Source: an uncultured Propionibacteriaceae bacterium (GTDB taxonomy: Bacteria; Actinomycetota; Actinomycetes; Propionibacteriales; Propionibacteriaceae). Taken from it: a stretch of DNA of 6,328 bases. The position numbers were made by a program, and so were the translations under genes. The notes under the pieces were generated by a model. It was not told the origin of the DNA, did no database searches, and worked only from the letters and a program-made list of their open reading frames with translations. Below are positions 1-4,039 of the stretch, one piece after another. The stretch covers positions 1 through 6,328 of the forward strand of contig CAKZHP010000027.1 in the NCBI GenBank assembly GCA_936924635.1, given 5' to 3'. Position 1 is the first letter of the stretch. Each line of letters begins with the position of its first letter.

Positions 1-933
1 CTCCAGCGGCAGCGGCGGCCCGTCGCCGGCGAGCACGTCGGCGAAGAGGTCCCCGTGGTCTGCGATGCGCTCCAGGGCATCCTCCGGCGTGAACCGGAGG
101 TCGTCGGGGCTGGTCACCGCCCCCAGCTCGTCGAAGGTGACCGGGGTGGCGACCGACTGGCGCTCCCGCCCCCGCAGGGAGTAGACGCTCACGGTGTTGC
201 GGGCCGCCTTGTTCTGGAGGAAGTCGATGTAGATGCGCCCCTCGCGGACGTTCTTGGCCATCGTCGCCACGAACAGGTCGGGGTGCCCGCGCGCCATCTC
301 CTGGGCGATGTGGGTGACGTAGCGGACCACCGTGTCGGCCCGGGTGGGCGCGATGGGGCAGGACAGCTGCACACCTTTGGAGCCGGTGGTCTTCGCGTAC
401 GGGATCAGTCCGTCTGCCGCGAGGCGGTTGGCGAGCAGCAGCGCGCCGCGCGCCACCTCGACCATCGTGACCCCCGGCCCGGGATCGAGGTCGACCATGC
501 AGGTGGTGGCCCTCGGTTCCTCGGCGGGGTCGAGCACCACCGCCCCGTCCCGCAGGGTGGCGTCGGCGACGGTCCACTGCGGTGCATGGATCTCCAGGGC
601 CGCCAGGTTGGCCAGGTAGACCAGCGTCGCCGGTTCGGTCGCGACGAGGTAGTCGATGCGGCCGTCGGAGGCCTGCACCTGCTGGGTGGCCAGCCAGTCG
701 GGAGCCCCCGTGGGCAGGTTCTTCTCGTAGAACGGGGGCTTGTCGACGCCGTTCGGGAAGCGGACCCGCGTCAGGCAGCGACCCGCCAGGTGGGGGAGCA
801 TGACGTCGGCGACGGCGAGGTAGTAGGAGATCACCTCCGCCTTGGTGTAGCCCGTCGCCGGGTACAGGACCTTGTCGAGGTTCGTCAGAGTGAGGGTGCG
901 GTCCCCGACCCTCGTGGTGACGCCCTCGGGCAC
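1..933 (-). CDS. Stand-alone LigD-type NHEJ primase-polymerase (PolDom), 3' end cut by window edge
   Basis: This is an archaeo-eukaryotic primase-type polymerase domain like that of bacterial LigD, which fills gaps and adds nucleotides (preferring ribonucleotides) at double-strand breaks during non-homologous end joining. 311 codons are present and the frame is still open at base 1. Visible landmarks are FYEKNLP at residues 68-74, EIHAPQW 114-120, the metal-binding DLDPGPG 148-154 (D148 and D150), TTGSKGVQL 182-190 and IYIDFLQN 234-241 (D237, third acidic residue). YSLRGR at 251-256 is typical of the family. Stand-alone family members run about 290-350 residues, so little should be missing. 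No ligase or nuclease domain is seen inside the window, but a fusion past the edge cannot be excluded. Position 189 is Gln where many LigD PolDoms have His. The GTG start lies one base after the zwf stop, with a GGAG five bases upstream, and no better in-frame start exists. The family is secure; the exact subtype (mycobacterial PolD1/PolD2-like) is inferred. Confidence 0.93.
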   Translation of the reverse strand, partial: MPEGVTTRVGDRTLTLTNLDKVLYPATGYTKAEVISYYLAVADVMLPHLAGRCLTRVRFPNGVDKPPFYEKNLPTGAPDWLATQQVQASDGRIDYLVATEPATLVYLANLAALEIHAPQWTVADATLRDGAVVLDPAEEPRATTCMVDLDPGPGVTMVEVARGALLLANRLAADGLIPYAKTTGSKGVQLSCPIAPTRADTVVRYVTHIAQEMARGHPDLFVATMAKNVREGRIYIDFLQNKAARNTVSVYSLRGRERQSVATPVTFDELGAVTSPDDLRFTPEDALERIADHGDLFADVLAGDGPPLPLE

Positions 934-934
934 C

Positions 935-2305
935 TCAGCTCCAGCTCGCCGGGCCGGCCGACCCCGCGGCGTACTCGTCCATCGGGACCTCGTTGTTCGC
1001 CCACGCGTCGAGCACCGGGGTGACGATGCGCCAGCACTCCTCGGCGATGTCGCCGCGCACGGACAGGAGAGCGTCGCCGGCCAGCATGTGGGAGAGGATC
1101 TCGCCGTACGGTCTGACGGGGCTCTCGCCGAGGTCAGCCGACAGCACGGTCTCCTCGAGGTCCAGCTTGTTGCCCTCGGCGTTGGTGGAGATGCCGATGC
1201 GCAGGAACTCCCGGGTCATGCCGAACACCACGACGTTGCGCTCCGGGACCCCCTCGAACCCCTCCGGCACATGGGCTACCGGCTTGAAGACCACCACGAT
1301 CTGGCGTACCTCGTCACCGAGCGCCTTGCCGCTGCGCAGACGGATGGGGACGCCGCTCCAGCGCGAGTTGCGGATCTCGACGGTGATCTCGGCGAGGGTC
1401 TCGGTCATGCGGGAGGGGTCCACCCCCTCCTCGTCGACGTAGCTGGGGATCGCGCGGTCTCCGACGGTGCCGGCCGTGTAGCGCGCCCGTCGGGAGGCCG
1501 TACGGGGGTCGTCGTCGACGAGGTGCGTGGCGCGCAGCACGTGCGCCTGCAGGTCTCGCAGCTCCAGGGCGTCGAGCCGGGCGATCTCCTCCATGCAGAG
1601 GATGGACATGACGAGCAGCAGGTGGCTCTGGATCATGTCCTTGAGCGCGCCCGCCTTGTCGTAGTATCCGGCGCGCCCCTCCAGGGCCAGCGACTCGTCG
1701 GTGATGATCTCGATGCGCTCGATGTTGTCGGCGTTCCAGACCGGCTCGAACAGGCGGTTGGCGAAGCGGATCCCGAGCAGGTTGAGCACGGTCGCCTTGC
1801 CGAGGAAGTGGTCCACCCGGAAGATGTGGTCCTCCGGCAGCGGGAGGTGCGCCAGCAGGGTGTTGAAGTCGGCGGCGGTGGCCGTGTCGGTGCCGAACGG
1901 CTTCTCGATGGCGAGGTACAGCTCGCGCGGCAGCGAGGGCAGGGTCCCCAGGGCCTCGCAGGCCAGGTAGGAGATGGCCGGCGGCAGTGCGAAGTAGACG
2001 ATGATCCGGCCCGACAGGCCCACCAGCAGAGAGGCGAGGTCGCTCGCGGAACCGGCGTCCACCTGACGGTAGGTGGCACGCGCCGCGATGCGCGCCGCCC
2101 GGTCGCCCGTGCAGCCGCCGTCGGTGAGGGCCGTGGTGATGATCTCCCGCCAGCCGGCGTCCCGCAGGTCGTTCGCTGCCGCTCCGATCAGGTTGACGTC
2201 GAGGCTGTGCTGCTGGGTCAGCAGCGTGCCCAGCCCCGGCAGCAGGAGACGCTTCGTGAGGTCGCCCGAGGCGCCCAGGATGATCAGGTTCACGGACTCG
2301 GCCAT
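935..2305 (-). CDS. zwf: Glucose-6-phosphate dehydrogenase
   Basis: This cytoplasmic enzyme oxidises glucose-6-phosphate to 6-phosphogluconolactone with NADP+, the entry step of the oxidative pentose phosphate pathway and a main NADPH source. The protein is 456 residues. The Rossmann dinucleotide loop GASGDLTKR is at 11-19, so the ATG at 2305 places it where the family expects. IEKPFGTD is at 133-140. The substrate-binding signature RVDHFLGK is at 163-170. Within GYYDKAGALKDMIQSHLL, around 213-230, His228 corresponds to the catalytic base in characterised enzymes. The length is at the short end of the family (usually about 460-515), similar to the shorter of two zwf paralogues found in mycobacteria, so it may be a secondary isozyme. 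It is the first gene of a tight minus-strand pair with the PolDom gene and is divergent from moeZ. No strong ribosome-binding site precedes the ATG, which fits a leaderless transcript. Sure of the family; isozyme role inferred. Confidence 0.95.
   Translation of the reverse strand: MAESVNLIILGASGDLTKRLLLPGLGTLLTQQHSLDVNLIGAAANDLRDAGWREIITTALTDGGCTGDRAARIAARATYRQVDAGSASDLASLLVGLSGRIIVYFALPPAISYLACEALGTLPSLPRELYLAIEKPFGTDTATAADFNTLLAHLPLPEDHIFRVDHFLGKATVLNLLGIRFANRLFEPVWNADNIERIEIITDESLALEGRAGYYDKAGALKDMIQSHLLLVMSILCMEEIARLDALELRDLQAHVLRATHLVDDDPRTASRRARYTAGTVGDRAIPSYVDEEGVDPSRMTETLAEITVEIRNSRWSGVPIRLRSGKALGDEVRQIVVVFKPVAHVPEGFEGVPERNVVVFGMTREFLRIGISTNAEGNKLDLEETVLSADLGESPVRPYGEILSHMLAGDALLSVRGDIAEECWRIVTPVLDAWANNEVPMDEYAAGSAGPASWS
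939..942 (-). promoter_or_regulatory. Ribosome-binding site for the PolDom gene, inside the zwf 3' end
   Basis: On the minus strand GGAG is followed by CTGAG and then the GTG start at 933. The site lies within the last codons of zwf, and the zwf stop (TGA, 937-935) sits between it and the start. A terminating ribosome would be placed directly on the next start, which supports translational coupling and fixes the GTG as the start. Confidence 0.6.
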
Positions 2306-2311
2306 GGGGTC

Positions 2312-2317
2312 ACGGTA
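2312..2317 (-). promoter_or_regulatory. Candidate -10 element for zwf (leaderless start)
   Basis: The minus strand reads TACCGT, then six bases (GACCCC), then the zwf ATG. It fits the actinobacterial -10 pattern TANNNT at the distance that would place transcription initiation on the A of the ATG. No clear -35 box is seen. TANNNT is a weak pattern, so this rests mainly on the spacing and on the absence of a Shine-Dalgarno sequence. Confidence 0.35.
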
Positions 2318-2326
2318 CTGGTCGGC

Positions 2327-2332
2327 TACCCT
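2327..2332 (+). promoter_or_regulatory. Candidate -10 element for moeZ
   Basis: TACCCT fits TANNNT and would start transcription near 2339, giving a leader of about 28 bases that contains the strong ribosome-binding site of moeZ. No convincing -35 box is visible. It lies only nine bases from the candidate zwf -10 on the other strand, so the two promoters would overlap in the 61-bp spacer. Confidence 0.25.
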
Positions 2333-2354
2333 CGGCGTCCCAGGCTCCCGAGGT

Positions 2355-2361
2355 GAGGAGG
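2355..2361 (+). promoter_or_regulatory. Strong ribosome-binding site of moeZ
   Basis: GAGGAGG lies five bases before the ATG at 2367. It decides the start: the reading frame stays open upstream to 2073, but that stretch is antisense to zwf and has no comparable site. Confidence 0.85.
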
Positions 2362-2366
2362 GCGCG

Positions 2367-3512
2367 ATGCTCCCGGTGGAACCAGGCCCGCAGCTTCCCC
2401 CGGCATCAGCGGCGCGCTACTCCCGCCAGACGTCCCTGCCGGGGTGGGGCGTGCTGGCCCAGCGACGGCTGGCGGCCGCCCGGGTGCTCGTGGTGGGGGC
2501 AGGAGGCCTCGGCTCCCCGGTGCTGCTCTACCTCGCGGGCGCCGGCGTGGGCGTGCTCGGCGTGGTCGACGACGACGTGGTCGCCGAGAGCAACCTGCAC
2601 CGCCAGCTCCTCCACGACACGCTCTCGGTGGGGCGGGCCAAGGTGGAGTCGGCAGCACTGCGGGTGGAGGCACTGAACCCCGAGGTCCGGGTCGTGCGGC
2701 ACCAGGAGCGGCTGACGGCGGCAACGGTGCGGGAGCGGGTGCGGGCGTACGACGTCGTGGTGGACGGCACCGACAACTTCGAGACGCACTACCTCCTGGC
2801 AGACGCCTGCGTGCTGGAGGACCGGCCGCTGGTCTGGGGGTCGGTGCTGGGGTTCGACGGCCGGGTGTCGGTGTTCGCGCTCGACGGGCCGTGCCTGCGC
2901 TGCCTCTTCCCGGAGCCGCCCGCGCCGGGGGAGGTGCCGTCCTGCGCCGACGGCGGCGTGCTGGGCGTGGTGCCCGGGGCGGTCGGGATGGCGCAGGCGA
3001 CCGAGACGCTGAAGCTGCTGTCGGGGGTCGGCGAGCCGCTGGTCGGGCGGCTCGGGCTGCTGGACGCGCTGCGGGGGGAGTGGAGCACGCTGCCCGTGGG
3101 CAAGGACCCGGGGTGCCGGCTGTGCGGGCCCAGGGCCGTCATCACCGAGGTACGGGGGGAGGCGCTGGCGGCGGCGCCTGGGGCGCCCACGGGACGTACG
3201 GTCGGGGCGGCCCAGCTGGCTGACTGGCTGCAGGAGAGCGCGGCCGGGCGTCGCGATCTGGTGGTGGTCGACGTCCGGGAGCAGTGGGAGACGACGGTCA
3301 ACCACATCCCGGGCGCCGTGGACGTCCCGGTTGCGGACGTGGCGGCCGGAGCACTGACCGGCCCCGGCCCGTACGTCCTCTACTGCCGCTCCGGCGTCCG
3401 GTCGGCGGCGGCTCTGGCGAGCCTGCTGTCGCGCGGGGTCGACGCGTACCACCTCGACGGGGGCATCAACGCCTGGGTCGCCGAGGTGGATCCGTCGCAG
3501 CCGACCTACTGA
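2367..3512 (+). CDS. moeZ: Sulfur-carrier adenylyltransferase/sulfurtransferase MoeZ (ThiF domain plus rhodanese domain)
   Basis: MoeZ-type enzymes adenylate the C-terminal Gly-Gly of small sulfur-carrier proteins (MoaD, ThiS, CysO and relatives) and transfer sulfur to form the thiocarboxylate. This serves molybdopterin, thiamine, cysteine or thio-sugar synthesis in the cytoplasm. The 381-residue protein has an N-terminal E1-like (ThiF/MoeB) domain at about 15-255. It contains RYSRQ 17-21, the nucleotide loop GAGGLGSP 44-51, ESNLHRQ 74-80, and DGTDN 133-137 (the Asp in TDN contacts ATP/Mg in MoeB). Zinc ligands are C176/C179 (CLRC) and C250/C253 (CRLC), and the conserved E1-type cysteine is C193 in SCADGGVLG. 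A rhodanese domain follows at about 278-372, with DVRE 302-305 and the persulfide loop CRSGVRS from C340. All key residues are present, so it should be active for both steps. It is a single-gene unit, divergent from zwf and convergent with csp. Which carrier proteins it serves cannot be read from this window. Confidence 0.93.
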   Translation: MLPVEPGPQLPPASAARYSRQTSLPGWGVLAQRRLAAARVLVVGAGGLGSPVLLYLAGAGVGVLGVVDDDVVAESNLHRQLLHDTLSVGRAKVESAALRVEALNPEVRVVRHQERLTAATVRERVRAYDVVVDGTDNFETHYLLADACVLEDRPLVWGSVLGFDGRVSVFALDGPCLRCLFPEPPAPGEVPSCADGGVLGVVPGAVGMAQATETLKLLSGVGEPLVGRLGLLDALRGEWSTLPVGKDPGCRLCGPRAVITEVRGEALAAAPGAPTGRTVGAAQLADWLQESAAGRRDLVVVDVREQWETTVNHIPGAVDVPVADVAAGALTGPGPYVLYCRSGVRSAAALASLLSRGVDAYHLDGGINAWVAEVDPSQPTY

Positions 3513-3533
3513 GCAGGCCCAAGACGCACGAAA

Positions 3534-3555
3534 GGCCCCGGTGTGCACCGGGGCC
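3534..3555. terminator. GC-rich hairpin between convergent moeZ and csp
   Basis: A perfect 9-bp stem (GGCCCCGGT / ACCGGGGCC) closes a GTGC tetraloop. It sits 21 bases after the moeZ stop and 19 bases after the csp stop on the other strand. Read on the minus strand the stem is followed by TTTCGTGCGTCTT, a modest T-rich tail, so it best serves csp. On the plus strand it is followed by CCTCAT with no T run, so it is a weaker intrinsic terminator for moeZ. A shared bidirectional terminator is the natural reading. Confidence 0.7.
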
Positions 3556-3574
3556 CCTCATGGCGACTGATGTC

Positions 3575-3778
3575 TCAGATCAGGGTGACGCGATCCGCCT
3601 GCGGGCCCTTGGGGCCCTGCGTGATCTCGAACTCGACCTTCTGACCCTCATCGAGCGAGCGGAAGCCCGTCGAGTCGATCGCGCTGTAGTGGACGAAGAC
3701 GTCCTGGTTGCCGCCCTCGACGGCGATGAAGCCGTAGCCCTTCTCGGCATTGAACCACTTGACGGTTCCCTGCGCCAT
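3575..3778 (-). CDS. CspA-family cold-shock protein
   Basis: This small single-domain OB-fold protein binds single-stranded RNA and DNA and acts as an RNA chaperone that keeps mRNA unstructured in the cytoplasm. It has the usual 67 residues. KWF at 7-9, RNP1 KGYGFI at 13-18 and RNP2 VFVHY at 27-31 supply the aromatic nucleic-acid-binding surface. The ADRVTL ending at 61-66 is typical of actinobacterial members. The ATG at 3778 is set by a ribosome-binding site (GGGAGAAG, 3790-3783). The open frame upstream to 3877 translates to low-complexity sequence unlike the family and is the leader. The gene stands alone, convergent with moeZ and divergent from the adnA-like gene. The family is certain; whether it is cold-induced or constitutive cannot be told from the protein. 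Confidence 0.96.
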   Translation of the reverse strand: MAQGTVKWFNAEKGYGFIAVEGGNQDVFVHYSAIDSTGFRSLDEGQKVEFEITQGPKGPQADRVTLI

Positions 3779-3782
3779 GCAA

Positions 3783-3790
3783 CTTCTCCC
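3783..3790 (-). promoter_or_regulatory. Ribosome-binding site of csp
   Basis: The minus strand reads GGGAGAAG, then TTGC, then ATG; the GGAG core is seven bases from the start codon. It fixes the 67-residue product. The inverted repeats described at 3798-3834 begin about 10 bases upstream of it. Confidence 0.75.
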
Positions 3791-3797
3791 AACTGCA

Positions 3798-3834
3798 CTG
3801 CTGAGACCGCACCTTGAGATCTCAGGCTGCTGAG
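3798..3834 (-). promoter_or_regulatory. csp leader segment with mutually exclusive hairpins
   Basis: Given as the plus strand: TCTCAG (3820-3825) can pair with CTGAGA (3801-3806), a 6-bp stem with a 13-base loop. Its CTCAG part can instead pair with CTGAG (3830-3834), a 5-bp stem with a GCTG loop. It is also part of the perfect palindrome TGAGATCTCA (3815-3824). CTGCTGAG occurs twice as a direct repeat, at 3798-3805 and 3827-3834. The segment lies in the presumed 5' untranslated region, where cspA-type mRNAs of other bacteria are known to switch structure with temperature. The pairing is seen in the sequence; a regulatory role is inference, and the stems are short. Confidence 0.4.
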
Positions 3835-3916
3835 CTTGGAGCCCGACCCTTTGCGGGGAGCAGCGAGACCTAGCCAACCACAGATCGGTGGCGCGGGGAA
3901 CTCCTTGCGCCGCAAT

Positions 3917-3932
3917 GCCCGCCCCTGCGGGC
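3917..3932. repeat. Perfect 6-bp stem hairpin in the csp/adnA spacer
   Basis: GCCCGC, a CCCT loop, then GCGGGC form a complete inverted repeat. It lies about 140 bases upstream of the csp start and about 110 bases upstream of the adnA-like start. No T run follows on either strand, so it is not a clear terminator. It may be leader RNA structure for csp if that transcript starts near 3996, or simply GC-rich chance. A second, looser pair, GGCGC (3890-3894) / GCGCC (3907-3911), lies next to it. Confidence 0.35.
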
Positions 3933-4002
3933 CCTGGAGCCCTCGTCTCCCGGCGCGGGCGTGCTCCTGGCTGGGGCTTTCTGCGGTGGTGGGGACCCCG
4001 TC

Positions 4003-4008
4003 ACCATA
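4003..4008 (-). promoter_or_regulatory. Candidate -10 element for csp
   Basis: The minus strand reads TATGGT within CAATTATGGTG, the most AT-rich part of the spacer, and fits TANNNT. It would give a csp leader of roughly 215-220 bases, long like those of known cold-shock genes. There is no good -35 box, and other starts closer to the gene are possible. Confidence 0.25.
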
Positions 4009-4010
4009 AT
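4005..4010 (+). promoter_or_regulatory. Candidate -10 element for the adnA-like gene
   Basis: CATAAT differs from TATAAT by one base and stands out in otherwise very GC-rich sequence. Transcription would start near 4016-4018, which coincides with an in-frame GTG at 4016. The -35 region at 17-base spacing (TGCGGT) is poor. It overlaps the candidate csp -10 on the opposite strand. Confidence 0.4.
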
Positions 4011-4039
4011 TGTCGGTGCCGGGTGATTGCATAGTGGCC

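Noticed and set aside
55..1023. 322-codon open frame on the plus strand opposite the PolDom gene
   Set aside because: It is antisense to a polymerase domain with all family landmarks and shows no domain or ribosome-binding site of its own.
872..2356. 494-codon open frame on the plus strand opposite zwf
   Set aside because: It is fully antisense to a clear glucose-6-phosphate dehydrogenase; its translation is rich in Arg, Gly, Val and Asp with no recognisable domain, as expected for GC-rich antisense frames.
2073..2366. Longer moeZ starting inside zwf
   Set aside because: The frame is open by chance; the added 98 residues have no family match, overlap zwf on the other strand, and the strong ribosome-binding site points to ATG 2367.
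2406..3548. 380-codon minus-strand frame opposite moeZ
   Set aside because: It is antisense to a well-supported two-domain protein, and its translation is biased toward His, Arg, Pro and Gln with no motif.
3779..3877. N-terminal extension of csp by 33 residues
   Set aside because: The extension is unlike any cold-shock protein, while ATG 3778 gives the exact family length and has a good ribosome-binding site.
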